The notes under the pieces were generated by a model. That model was given only the letters and a program-made list of their open reading frames with translations. It did no database searches and was not told the DNA's origin. Positions 35,533 to 49,100 of a DNA stretch of 64,000 nucleotides are shown here, piece by piece. The translations under genes were made by a program, and so were the position numbers. Numbering within the stretch: position 1 is the first letter of the stretch; the number at the start of each line of letters is the position of its first letter. This DNA is from Owenia fusiformis (Eukaryota > Annelida > Polychaeta > Sabellida > Oweniidae): NCBI GenBank assembly GCA_903813345.2, contig CAIIXF020000006.1, positions 28,029,936 through 28,093,935 of the forward strand. The letters run 5' to 3'.

Positions 35533-35713
35533 AGTAAAACCTGCCTTAACTGAACCCCGTGGTCAAAAAAAGTGTTCGGATTGGCAGGTGTTCGCATTTC
35601 ACAGTTTTCTTAAGAAGTGAATCGATGAGAAGAATCAAAATTGTGAAAACAAAAAGTGTTCACACTAATAAAGGCATGTTCGGATCAGAGAGGTCTTTAC
35701 AGTTTTTACTGTG
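35533..35713. mobile_element. pogo/Tigger-like MITE remnant
   Basis: AGTAAAACCTGCC at the left and a diverged ACAGTTTTTACTGT at the right enclose GTGTTCGGATT-type motifs seen in the 5.3-kb copy. Confidence 0.55.
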
Positions 35714-36572
35714 CTCATGTTGACACTAGAGCTGTAAATATAAATCCAGTTGACATCCTCATGTCTGATATACCTCTTATCAATCGAATTCCCATGAATA
35801 TATATGCAGTGCATTGTATTTAATTACATATTTCCAGAGGCTCAATTGTTGATATCAGGGATACCATGATTATGTACACGCTATGTTTACACATATTTTA
35901 TAATTAAAAATTAAATCAAGTCAAGCCTAAAATTAGTCCACTGACTACAATGTATTTCCTCAGCCAGCGACGCGTTTTGTCCGAGTCTGTCTCAGCGTCC
36001 CCATGCTGCTTACGTTTAAACCCCAACATTCACAAATGTGTCAAAATCCCATTTGCTCAATCGAGTCCCATTGAGCCTCAACGTGCCCCAGGGAGTCCCA
36101 CGCAATGTTAAATCTATGGAGGCCCAACCTTGCCCTGTTGGTTTATGTTGGGTTTAAGAGTGAATGAAGGAAGAGAACTGCGCGATACCGTCTACAAAAA
36201 TGTGACACTTTGTTAAAGACCCTTCCCGCCAAATGACGGCCACAGAAAATGGTTGGTATGAGCCTCACTAATCTCCCTTCTTCTTGGAGGTGACAGATAA
36301 AAACAATACGATATGGAGACTCAGATAAAACAGCAACGATCTTGTTACATTCTGCAAGAATCTGAACACACGGACATTTTGAGTGTAATGTTTTTAAATA
36401 TATAGAATCTCGATTTATGGCATATCTAAAGTTCACAATCTAAAAACAGGCATAACAATCATGTTAGTTCTGACATTTTTCTCTAGTTGTGTGCGCATTC
36501 TTTTATAAGTCACATGAGTTTAATTAAAAAATTAAGACTGGCCTCCATAATGTTTCTCCTAGACATTCACTT

Positions 36573-38563
36573 TTATTTATATATTTGGTACATCTGGATG
36601 GAAGGAGGGCTGGCCATTCCATAAGATGTCACTGCGAGTCTTCCTGTTCCATCCGCGGCGATGCTCCGTGGTTCCCCCATGAGATCTTCGTGTAGCAATA
36701 CATGCGAGATGAACTGTCCATCGCTAGTGAATTTACACACTCTGTGGTTCCCCCCATCAGCCACTATGATATTACCGTGTGGGTCTACACAGACTCCATG
36801 TGGATTCCTCAACTGACCCTTGGTACGTCCATAGCAACCAAACTTTTTCATGAAGTCACCATTCGAGTTGAATATTTTCACGCAATGGTTTTTACAGTCA
36901 GAGAGAATGATTCTATCGTTTCGGTCAATCGCAAGGTAATATGATAAATCACGCTGTTGAACGGTGTCCAACGATGTAACCTGTTTTACCAAAGCTCCTT
37001 CTGAGTCATGAATGCTTATCTTGTGCTTCACTTTATCAGTTATGATGAATTCGTTCTTAGAGTTTGTACCAAGGGCGACGGGCTCAACAAGGTCTTCTTC
37101 GCCAAACTGTGTAATCATTCTCCCTTCCATTGTCAAAATCTTAATCGCGGGATCCTCATATGCCGTGACAGCCATTTTGTTGTCCTTTGTCAAACACACT
37201 CGTTTGATACTCTTTAGCCGTTTACACAGTTTCACCAACTCACCAGCCTCGTCAAAAATACTCAGTCCGCATTTATCTGCGACGATTATGTGCCCATTAT
37301 CTTTAAACACAACATCAGCCGGAAGCATCAGTTTTGCTTCATTTGGACCTTTCGTTCCTATTTTAAAAACTTGTTGCGCCCGTAGTTCGATAGTTAGGGC
37401 TTTATCCAGAGGGTCCACTGAAGATGGGACGTCATCAATATGTGGAGTCTTTATAGGACGACTTAGAACCACTGAAACATAAGAATAAAAAATTAATTCT
37501 GTTTAATTAATCTAGGTCACCTCCTCCTCTCTGTAGCTTTTCATTTCCCAACATCCCACACAGTATCCCACTTAATAGTATCTCGCTCATAATGTCCAAT
37601 GATAAACCCACCTTTCTCATTATCATAAACCTACTTCTCTCACAGTGTCCAATTAACCAACCTCTCGCAAAGTATCTAAATAACCCACCTTTTTCAGTGT
37701 CCAATTATTCAAGCCTCTTCCAATGTGTCTTATTAACCTACTTCTCGATCGTATAGTGTCCAATTAACCAACCTCTCTCAAAGTGTCTCATTAGCCTAGT
37801 TCTCTAATAGTGTCCAATTAACCAACCCCTCTTATAGTGTCTCAATAACCCACCTCTTTCAAAGTGTCTCATTTACATACTTCTCTCATAGTGTCCAATT
37901 ACTCAGATGCGAGTAGGTAGTTACCAGTTTCGCCACCAGGTGGCTGATTCGGGGGAAATAACATGGCAGGGTATTACAAAATTCCCTTAAACTTGAATTA
38001 TCATCAGTTTTAGTGGTTCACTTTTCATATTACCCTTATGTATCTGATAGTTATACAAATTAAAATATGTCCAGTAAAGGAAAATGTTATCTGCCCAACA
38101 CAAGAAAAGATATTTCACTTTTTGTGGTTTTACAACATGGGGTCTATGGGGAATCTCCCCGACTTAGAAGTCACATTTTCAAAGAAAATTAAATTTTCAA
38201 AGTTGATAAACTCTTTGCAAAACCACATTTCTAGATGTAATTTTACATGTAGATTCGAAATATGACATCAGTTTGACTGAATTTTGAATTTTTAATGACG
38301 TAAATCAAGATTATTTCTACTCGCACCTAGTCTATTAACAAACCCATCTCATTGTGTCTCAATAGTCTAACTCTTTCAAAATGTCTCATTAACCTACTTC
38401 TCTCATAGTGTCCAATCAACCAACCCATCTCATATTGTCTCAATAGCCCACCTCTTTCGTAGTACCTCTTTAACTTACCTCTCTCATAATGCCTCATTGG
38501 TTTGATTGACTCAATTGGAGCGATACTGCCCTCCTCTCTCAGCTTCTCTCTCAGGGACGACAT
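36573..38563 (-). CDS. NHL-repeat beta-propeller protein, two exons
   Basis: Exon 1 is 38563-38479 (28 codons plus one base, donor GAGAG-GTAAGTT); exon 2 is 37471-36573 (acceptor TTTCAG). They join in phase 1 as ...HYER-V-VLSRP, giving 327 aa. Residues of about 60-325 form an NHL-type propeller: IIVADKCGLSIFD, NEFIITDKVKHKISIHDSEG, RIILSDCKNHCVKIFNSNGD, LRNPHGVCVDPHGNIIVADG and GNHRVCKFTSDGQFI. NHL propellers bind protein or RNA and are common as the C-terminus of TRIM-NHL ubiquitin ligases. Here there is no RING, B-box or coiled coil within the two exons, so this is either a stand-alone propeller or a TRIM-NHL derivative. An AATAAA (36577-36572) overlaps the TAA stop. The intron is largely a minisatellite derived from its own donor region. 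Exon 1 is inferred from phase and donor only. Confidence 0.85.
37530..38480 (-). repeat. 27-bp minisatellite overlapping the NHL-gene splice donor
   Basis: On the minus strand, units of 27 bp like TATGAGAGAGGTAAGTTAAA... repeat with drift (TACGAAAGAGGTGGGC..., TATGAGAGAAGTAGGTT...). The unit at the right edge contains the last codons of exon 1 and its GT donor; the others fill the intron. The array is interrupted by a 418-bp insertion at 37908-38325. Confidence 0.85.
37908..38325. mobile_element. Insertion within the 27-bp minisatellite, short TIRs
   Basis: TGCGAGTAG at the left and CTACTCGCA at the right are inverted 9-bp ends. The sequence inside is unique and non-coding, while 27-bp units continue on both sides. 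No clear target duplication. Confidence 0.5.
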
Positions 38564-41500
38564 TCCACCAATCTTTACATTTCTCCGTTTACAGATATAT
38601 CAGACTGTTCACAAAGGTTGCTGTTTGTAACGCTGCTTCTTATAATCTTCAGTTTATCCAAAGCATCGAACTCTATTTTATCTCATAAAATAGTTATTGA
38701 TTCCATTAATCAAAATTCTTGATTCTTAAATATCAAATTGTGACTTGAAATCTCTACAAATATCCCATTAATCACGCCTCTCTTGTTTTGGTAATTAACA
38801 ATAAACAATATTCAAAATGTTTGGATATATCAGACGTGTATGATACTTTATAATTGAGAGATAAATCATTGTTATCCAAGTTCTTATTCATTAAGTTATC
38901 CTTTCTCAATCTGTGTAGTTGTAACCCCAGGAGCCCGGACCTAACATACATTTCTTCTAGTTTCTATTTGTTCAACAAACAACTGAGCGAGAATTGAATT
39001 GTTGCACTGCTGAGAATAAACAGCCCCGGTTCTTTCTTAGAACTTTCTTACTTTCTTAGCTTTTATTGAAGTTGAAGCCTCTTGCCTTTTGTATACGTTT
39101 TATTCATTATGTTGATTTTTAACATGTTTAAGTCAATAGTGTTTTCTCTATTTTATCTATAGCTGTGTTGATTTTACTCATTTATAAGTATCTGTTTCTG
39201 TTTACAGAAAAACTTTCTTTGTGAATCCGTTCTTTTCACGTCAAAAATGATAAGTTGAGTTTAGATTATAGCAGTATTAAATTCTGAATTCTACCGTTTC
39301 GGTTATTGACACCGAACACATTAGCACCGGGCACGTTACCCATGTCACCACTTGAAAAGTGTCATTTGAAATTCATATAGCACCAGACTGAGAAAATAAC
39401 TTATTCTATGTAATTGGTTTACCATTTCAACGTATTTCTGTTTGAAGCCAAATAACGCCGTCATTTTTTATTTTATTTATGGCGTGTATATTATTATATG
39501 AAGTTCGAATAATTTCATTTATGGATATTTTCTCTCAACGTTTTATTAAAAAAACGTGGTGCTTTTCTTGAAACATATCTTATCAAAAAGTATGATTTAA
39601 ACTGGAATCCAAGGTCTTCATGCAAGCATTTCTGAACGTTCAGTCCAAATGCATTCTATATTTGAAATAAAAGTCCTAGGCAAATATAGATTGTGCTGAG
39701 TACTTTGTCACAATGGATTTGAATAAGTAAATATTGCTTCAATTTAGGGGTGGAAACTTGTAAAGTTTGACATGAATTCCTTGTTCACAAATCAAACAAA
39801 CTCCCAATTGGTCTTGAAAACCTGTTTACTTTTCTTAAATTGGATTCTAGAAATGGATGTTTAAATGCCATTCAAATGTCTCTTATGCAATGCCGTTAAT
39901 TGCTTTAATTTGATGATTCACCAATATTCAACGAGGTTGCCAAGCTAAATCTGCATCAATAACCAATGTATTATGCAAGGTGGTATTATGGTATTTTAGA
40001 CATTGTCAAAATTTACACCAATAAATAGTTGCCAGTAATTTGAATACAAAACTAAACACAAGTAGCCCCAAATTATTACGAATTAGGAGATTGATGAAAT
40101 TCAGTTTGCACCATTAATAAATGAGAAGTCGAAATTCATCACCATTTCCAAACCATGGTGGTTTAAAAGCCCATAGTTTCCAATATTGTATAGATACATA
40201 TCGCCTAACATTTGTATATTTTCATTTTATATACTCTCGTCCACTGATGTATGGCCTCTTGAAAATTCTTTTATTTTCACTTTAGCAAATCCATGACTCA
40301 TTTATTTATGGTCCAAACTGTAATTGAAAGCCTTTAGGTAAGAGAACACTGGAGCACCATCTTTATAATCCAAACATATAAATCACATCAGATATAAACC
40401 AAAGAACAAAGGCAATAAACGTAATTTATGAATGATTTTTAATATTTATTTTTCATAGCATATGCTTCTAAGCACCCAATTGCAACAAACTAAAGTCTAA
40501 AAATACATCTACACAACACTGCAATATACACAATGCTGCAATGTACACAACACTGCAATGTGCAATACACAGTGCATGAAACAATACTTTTTGAAATAAT
40601 GCTATATAAAAACCATATCTTTACTGACTGAAGTGTTTTTATGTAAGGTTAGAGTAATTTAATCTACATTTGGCATTTACTTTTTAAAGGCCCAGTGTGA
40701 AGTTTGAATTATCATTCAAATATTATACAAATATTTAATTCTATTGAGGTGAATACCTGTGCATCTTTCACAAATGATATTCCACGAAGCCTGAAGGGCT
40801 CGTGGAATATCACCTTGTGAAAGTGTCATAGGTATTCACCGAAAATAGAATTAAATATTTGTTTTATTATATCACTGTCATAACATCTTCTATAATTAAA
40901 TACGTCATATCAGAGACATATAATGTTTTTTATGTCTCTGGTCATATGTAACATTGAAATACATTTATATTTCTTCTAACAATATAACAATAAATATCAA
41001 CTCCCAAATTGTAGTATTATAATTTAAGGTGTCATGTTAACATTATAATTAAATGTAACATTGCAATGGATCAATGAAAATGGAACCATTGTGTTCATAC
41101 TCATAGTATTAGCCATGTGGGAAACAGGGTTGGGAATGTTTTTCAAATGTCCATTCTGAGATGACTCCTTGTTAGCACTGCCATTAACACTTGGTAGCTC
41201 ACATAACTCCAGTATCTCCTTTTCCTAAGATGCTGTGAGTGGATCTATTTCGAAATTATAATTGAGGTCACTGGCTAGGCCTATTATTTTATATCATCTA
41301 AATCACTACATGGCTCATTCTCCTGATTTATTCCTAGTTCTTTTGTTATTGTTTCCGACATCTTTCGTGACCTTTAAATATCATTTGATATTCACCGGAA
41401 GTCGCTAGTTATTTTTTAGTCACGTGTAGGACATGGACCAATAAGAGAGTGAGGAATATGACAGTGATATAATAATACTTTTTATTACTTATTCAACCAT

Positions 41501-43192
41501 TTAAGACTTTTATGGAAAATATGACTTTTAGAAAAAAAATTTCAAATATTCAGATTTTTCTTTACTCCATTGAATAGATTAGCCAGTTCCACATATACAT
41601 TTTGATAATAATGGGTAGGATTATAATATAAGCCAAAGTGGTTTAAACTTTATATGGGACCTTTAAGGAGGCGAGTGTATTGCTGATTAATTTTTGTCAT
41701 AATATACATTACTTATTTTCAAATTGATGAATACTTATATTTGCATTTTTTAAATTTGCAGGAAATAATGCCAAACATCTTATTTATTTACCCCAACCTA
41801 ATACTATTGTACATATACGTATACTATTGTACATATACTAATACTATTGTACATATACACTATGGCACCATACTGTACTTATTCCACATTGTACCCAATC
41901 ACTATTGACAATCGGATTCATGACCAGGTGGAATATAGGTCAAGGTCACAAGAAGTTTGTAAATATATGTTATACAATACGAAATCAGCATTTTATCATT
42001 TCCCATATCTTATAATCAAATAGCAGGTACATGTATTTGAAAATCAGGTGTAAAATGTAACGATAATGTGACATGTGACCTTGTGTGCATAGTTATAAAG
42101 TAAATGTACTATATAGTTCACCGTGGCTGTATATTCAATTATTGACATTTTCAGGAGTACCTTTCATTTATCACATAACCATATACATTGTACATATTCT
42201 ATACATCTTATATTCAAGCTATATTTCTGCACCTTTATCAAAACTAATTTTGGCCTGTACAGTTCAATATTAGTTTTGATAAAGGTGCGTTTATAGTTAT
42301 TAAGATATTGAATAGAGGCATTAATATTAAAGGCACCAAAGTGTAAAGCATGAATTTATTCATATTTTGTAATACATGGAAGATTTAAAAATATGTCCTC
42401 TATACGAGCTGGCTGCTTTTACTATGTACAATATTATTATATACAATCATTTGATAATTCTATTTACAGTAAGGTCTGTGTACATGGAATGGTTTCCACA
42501 CTGGCAGAAATGGTTCCACACAATACATGAAATCTTTTATTTAGTATGTAATTCTATTTACATCTTTCTTTTAAACCCATCATTTACACATCTTCCATTT
42601 TATACATATGAAAGAGAATTAAGAGGAGAGGGGACTTCTGTGTGTACCTTACCAGATTAAATTCATACTTATTCTACTCGGTACTTATGTGTATACATAT
42701 ACGAAGCATGGCTATTCATTAATATAATGTTCATTGTCATTCAGCATGGGTGTGTATGCATCGTGTGTTATATCTGTCATAAAAATAGTGAAAACGATTT
42801 CTATAAATACATATAAAAATTAACATTTCAATGAAAATAATGGGTGTCATTTAACTACATTGGTACTTTACTTAATTATAATAAATAGCCAATGTGCAAT
42901 CCTTGTCTCTCCCAAAACTGTCTCTGTCCCATAATCCATGTTGAGGCTCTGGGATTTCTGGGTAATAGTCTCCATTACTAAGCCACAGTGAATGATGGTC
43001 TAACATTGGGATTTCTGGGTGATGATATCCTTTGTCAGAACTTCGTTGTAATAATATTTCTCAGAAGCACTCAGTTGTAAAATATCTATTTATATATAAT
43101 ATACTACAATGGCACCTTTTCCATATTTTCCCATAATGCATAAGTAAATGGCAGCCCATCCTACTATGGAAGTATCCAGGCATTATGGGTAA
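38564..43192. other. Intergenic region between NHL gene and giant coiled-coil gene
   Basis: No supported coding exon on either strand. It must contain the NHL-gene promoter (near 38.6-39 kb) and the 3' UTR of the giant gene (below 43193). Seen in it: short tandem words ACACAACACTGCAATGT at 40505-40570, the TTAA element at 40684-41666, and ATACTATTGTACATATAC repeats at 41800-41860. Confidence 0.5.
40684..41666. mobile_element. TTAA-flanked element, family II, copy B (983 bp)
   Basis: TTAA plus AGGCCCAGTGTGAAGTTTG at the left and ...AACTTTATATGGGACCT plus TTAA at the right. Inside, 40735-40860 forms a hairpin with about 50-nt arms (GGTGAATACC, CTTTCACA, GATATTCCACGA and their inverses). No ORF. 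Confidence 0.75.
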
Positions 43193-46100
43193 TTACATCC
43201 TTTGCTGAGAAGTCTTCACTTGTAAATTTCCTCTTGCCTCCTTCAAAACTTTCTCAGTCTTTGACACTGAAACACAAAAATTTATAAATACATAATAATA
43301 CAGAAATAAACTGTCGGAGTAGGGAATAAATATTAGGAATCACACAAAGTGCATGTTTACATTGCTTACAATATGAATGCCATTTTCAGTTCCATTGATA
43401 TTCTGCAAGAGATTGAGTTTTCATATACACCTCTCTAATCTGAACCCCTCTCAATGTTAACACATTTCTGGTCCCGATTTCTAATCTGCGATAGACTCCC
43501 ATGTGATGTGAGTCAAGGCATTAACATGACAAAATGTAAGTAAGTTTTTGCGAAGTGTTATAGAAGCCAAATGCCGCCCACCAACCAGCAAACACCGTCA
43601 CAAAAAAGTTGGACACCGTAACAATATGTCACCGACTCACCACTTTTGGTGATGACATAAAAACTTTGAAATGAGTAAACCTGCCAATTTGAACACTTTG
43701 GCCAGTCCTAGCAGTGTTTGAATAAGACAGGCTGGCTGTGTCAATAATCAACTAGGTGTGCGACAAATCAAATAAAAGAACCACATGTTCTCAAATGCAT
43801 TTCACTTACATTGCTTTACTAAAGTGCTTTCCATTCGTTTCTGTTTTGACTTGGTCCGAGCCAGGTCATCGAGTGCTTGCTGTTTCTGGGAATTCGTCGA
43901 CATTAGTCGTTGGTCAGCCTCTCGTAGTCGCTCCTTAACAGCGTTGTATTTATGAACAAGTTTCCGTATTTGATCTTGGAGTTTAACCATCTCCTCACTC
44001 TGCAAATATACAGATTATGTGGTTTTCATTATTGATAAATATATCAAAGACAGGAGTGTTCTCCCCCGGATTTTCTCAAGTTGGTGCAAAATTCTTGATT
44101 TCACAATTTAGACCAAATTTGGTCAAAATACTTATTCATGATTTTTCTCATTTTCAAGTAGGTGCAAATGGATTCTCAGGTGGGTGCAAACTTGTTTTTA
44201 AAATCGCAAGTGGGTGAAGCGCCCACTTGCTTTAATGCTGGGGAGATCACTGGACAGGAAGTATGGAAACTGGACTATGGGGTCTACATTATCATTGTTT
44301 TGAGATTGTTAGTCTTTTGTTTCTTTGATGGCTATCTTCCCCCTCACTTGGCTGTTTAAGTCACTTGAACTTCAAATCATATCACACTAATCGTCACCCT
44401 AAGCTCACTAGACTGCCCACCATCCTCAGTTTAGGATTAACTATTTCACAGTTTAATGTTGACCAAACAGGAGCACTGTATTACAGATTGAATCGACTGA
44501 TCAAGAATTGTGTGAGGTGTGTATTATTCAGTCCACTTACCAATGCTGTCACCATGCTATTTGTCCACAGCTTGCCATTTTCGTCACGAGGAAGTTGCGT
44601 GATGACAAACTGCCGTATAAGCTCTGTTTGTTCAGTTGCATAGATGTCCAGCTCTGATGCCACTTGGGATATGGCCCTTAATGTACTGTACTCAACACTC
44701 TGAAAGATGTTCATTTTAAATCATTAGAAAACGAAGCACACAAATATGTTGAAAAGGTAGAGTTAGGTACAGTTAATGGGTGGGGTGTCAATGTTTCTCT
44801 TTTGCCTAAACCAATTTAGCACATCCCCAAAATTACTCAAGATAAACATATCACACTGATATTTAAAAATATGCTCAGGTGTAGAGCGATTTCCTGAACA
44901 AACTGCATTGCACACATGAATAAGGCATTATAACAATATGTCACCACTTCTGATGGTGACATAAAAACTGAATACGTGAGCATTGGTCCTTTCAAAGGGT
45001 CTTTCCAGAATGTTCATTATAGCTTTATTTTGTGAATGTTTGTAAATCATCATCATGGTGATATCTCATATAATGCTATTCCACTTAATATTATAATGTT
45101 CTGCCACATATTTTAAAGAAATTCTTGATTTTGACATATCTCTCATAAAACTACATTATAAATCTGGGATTTTCAAAGTACATGTACAAACAAAATTCTA
45201 TAAAATGGAAAAAGTTAAAAATATATTTCGCAGAAGGACTAAAAATTGATAAAACTGAGCATGTCTTCATACTGTCCCAATAAATACTTTATTTGAAACA
45301 CATACCCCTTTGCTAATAAAAATAGTTATATTGAAAATGATTTTGTAATAAACTTAAGGGAAATAAAAAGACCAAAGAAAGAATTAATATAGTTCAGTTG
45401 AAATTGTGACAGAATTCAAGGCAATAAGGCGATTTCATTTTTACAAATACTTACATTATAAGTTATAACCCATATGGCATATTATCCTATTTAAGCCTGA
45501 AGAAAACCTATGGAAAACTTATAATTGTAAGGGGCTATATAATCATGAGACTTTAATCCTTTTGTTGATGGTATAATAGCAGCATTTGGTGTATCAGAGA
45601 ACAGACTATGGTACACTTGGGTGGGATTTGAATATCATACTTAGTCAAAAAATCTAAAACCTCAAGACAAGCAAATTAACAAATAAAGGCAGATAGATAT
45701 GAATACAATGATGAATAAATTACTGTTATATATATTAGGATTTATATGAATACAATGATGAATAAATTACTGTTATATATATTAGGATTTATATGAATAC
45801 AATGATGAATAAATTACTGTTATATATATTAGGATTTATATGAATACAATGATGAATAAATTACTGTTATATATATTAGGATTTATATCACTGATTTGTG
45901 AGATGGAAGCAAATGGGGAAGACGACAACCAAGCCTTACAGGACATACATTTTAACAACTTTACTATCGTAACTGGGTTAAGTTCAAACCATGTGGATGA
46001 ATTTTATATTTTTCTTGAAAGTAAGCAGCGGTTTCAACCAAATACTCAACTTGTTATTTACAACCTTGGACTCACAACAGCAGATGTTAACGAGATCCAT

Positions 46101-49100
46101 AAACGTTGCAATGCTTGTAAAATGCGAGATTTCAACTTCCGGAAATACCCAAGTCATGTGAAAAATCTATTGACATTTGCATTTAAGATTTTAATCATTG
46201 ACGAGACTCTGCAGGAATTCGGACAAATATTTTGGGCTGATACTTCCACACGCTTCACAACAAAAATCATCGAGCCTATAGTTGACCAAGTGAAACTTTC
46301 TGGAGTGCTAGCACTGCACAAGAATGGGCATCTCAGTAACAGTTATACACACCCAGGGATGTTTAAATATTTCAATGTCACCGCTGATGAGTACAAAAAC
46401 CAGTCTTCAATACAAGCTGGTAAAATACTGATTATTAACAGTGTAAGAATCCAGACAGAGTTCATGAGACCATTAGTTAGGTGTGCCCTTGATTTACAAT
46501 GTGTCAACCCCACAGGTGCAGTGCTATGGGACTCTATCTGGACTAAAATATATTATCATGTGGTATATGGTGTGAAGACACATATTCATAGACAAGATCA
46601 GTCTGCCTTCAATATAGTGCTTGGGAAAATGTTCAACATGACTTTGAAAAAATACTGCGCTCGGAAAGGAACATACAAGGAAGCACCCATTATTACGAGA
46701 CATTTACCAGAAAAATCGTCATATTGCTCGATCTTTAATTTTGCAATATTTGTAGCACTTATTCTTTTTGTGCTCTTTAAACAAAGGTTTAAAATTATTT
46801 TTAAGTCAATTTCTTGTATCTGTACATTATATAGCTAGTTAAAAAAAAGGTTCAAAAGCAGTCAGTAATTCATTCATGAGATCTTGTTCAGTGAAGTATA
46901 CTGTACACCCCTTTAAGTAACAGCATATATGCATGCATTACATCGTATTCTTGTTAATGTAATATCCTCATATGACATGAACAGCATAAAATACACACAG
47001 CTACCATCAAAACATGTGAAGCATAAAACATATACAGCATAACATGTATAGATAGTATAACATAACATGCACAGCATAAATATGAGTACATGTACTACAA
47101 TGCCCCATTCCCCTGATGCTCTTACACTGCAAATACAGGGCAATGTTGTTCATGCCAGGGCAATGCAATACAAGGGTAATAACATGCAAGGGCAATACCA
47201 TACAAGGGCAATACCATGCAAGGGCAATACCCTGCTATACAATACAATAGTAACACCCACAAAAAAAGCTATACAGGCAGACTTAACAAGGCATTAACAT
47301 GCAAAATGTCAACACTTGCATTTGTTACAGGTGCCAACTGCCAAAGGCCAAACACCATTCACAAAACTGTTGGAGACTATAACAATATGTCATCACATGT
47401 GATGGGTGCATAAAAATTTTAAAAAAAATAGTATGGAGATATCACTGGGTTTAGTTTAGTTATTCCAAGTGGTGTATAATTTTACAACTCCATTAAAATG
47501 GCTGATGCAAAAAAGACTAATTAAAACATTTTATTAACATGCATAATGTGAGTCTAATTGGGCCCAAATTCCTCACCCCATGACTTAGGTTAAACATTGG
47601 TCCCCACCCTTCCATAATCACAGGCCCGTAGCCAGAGGGGGAGCGGAAAAAACTCCCCCTCCTGGGAAAAACTGGCTACGGGCAAGAACCACCCACTTGA
47701 CTAAGGGAAATCTAATTGGTCAACAAGACCTAAAGCAAGCCATCTTTAATATTTACATCGATTGAGTACATTCACAAGCCAAACATGCATAAACAAGGGA
47801 TTTGGAGATGCTCTATACATACCCGCATTTTCTAAGTGAAAAGTAAAGGAAATAACATGGTGAAGCATTCAATTTCAAACAACATGTACAGTTCCTACAT
47901 TTTGAATCATCTCAAGTGACACGGACAGAAGGGATGGTGCAAGAAAGAGGGGGAAATATCCCAGAATTCATAGAGGAATCTTTCTCCATGTAGAAATGAA
48001 CCTTTGAACATGGAGAAAGGGTCAGCTATGATTTCTGGGATAATTCCTCATCTTGTATCTAAATATCAACAGTTGGAGATAAACGAAGGTCATTTTATTA
48101 GGTTGAGGGACAAATGACGATTTCATTACAATGAAATAGTGATTTTTGCCAATGTAAGAAAATCAACACTTTCCTTAAAGGTCCTGGCCAAAGTTTGATC
48201 TAAATATAATTTGTCATGACTTGAAAAGTTGTATTGGAATTTTTTTGAAAAAAGTTGACTTCTGAAAACAAAATTATAGGTATTTCTAACTAGGGGGTTG
48301 AACCATAAGGAAATGAACTATTTTCCCACTCTTGTTGATATTTGGGCACCATCCCTAGGACAGTAGAATGAAAAAGGTCGAATTATATTTTGTGCATTTT
48401 ATATGAGCTCATAGAATAGCAATGTTTACAATACAAAGAACAGAAACAGCGATGTATCAGCATTCAATCTGAACACTCTCATGAAACTGAGATCAAGATT
48501 ATTTTTGAGATTATATTTACCTGTGTTGGAGATGAGCCAACAAACACTCGCATTCGTTCATTGATTCTTGCCACCATTCCTCGCAATGCAACATGCGATT
48601 CCTCCACTTGACGCTTCAATAATTCATAATCGTCTAATTTGCAAATCGCATAAAGCATCCTCAGATCAGAGTTAACGTGGATGCCAGACATATCTGAAAT
48701 TTGATAATGCATAAAATAATTTTTTATTACATTGCAACAGCACAATGAACATTAAAATGTATAAACAAGACATAAACATGAAAAATGTCACCACCTGTCA
48801 TTTGTTACCGACATCGAACTCCAAAAGCCATTTGCCGAACACTGTCTGGCATCCACGTTAAAAAAGTTGGAGACTATAACAATATGTCGTCGCTCGTGGT
48901 GGTGACGTAAAAACTAATCCTACTCAGAATAGCTAAACATTTTCACATTTACTGTATATGAATCATGCTATTCAAAGTACATGTACTGTACAAGTCCAAT
49001 AAATATATATGGTAAAGAACTCATCTTTTCCTTTTATCTTTTTTCAATTATTGATTGCCTCTATGTAAATTAATTTATAGACATATTCTTGATATTTCAT

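Larger units (their letters stand above)
32612..36570. other. Golgin-97 3' UTR and convergent intergenic region
   Basis: No supported coding sequence. It holds the golgin-97 3' UTR of unknown length, the mariner-like MITE at 33973-34142 with an adjoining 37-bp duplication, a GGCCTGTAGCCAGG fragment at 35278-35335 and a pogo-like remnant at 35533-35713. The golgin-97 and NHL genes end toward each other here. Confidence 0.5.

Noticed and set aside
38327-38478. Continuation of the NHL exon 1 frame into the intron
   Set aside because: The frame stays open only because of the 27-bp repeat; the GTAAGTT donor and phase match to exon 2 place the exon end at 38479.
40735-40860. Hairpin considered as a microRNA precursor
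   Set aside because: Arms are too long and uniform, and it sits inside a TTAA transposable element.
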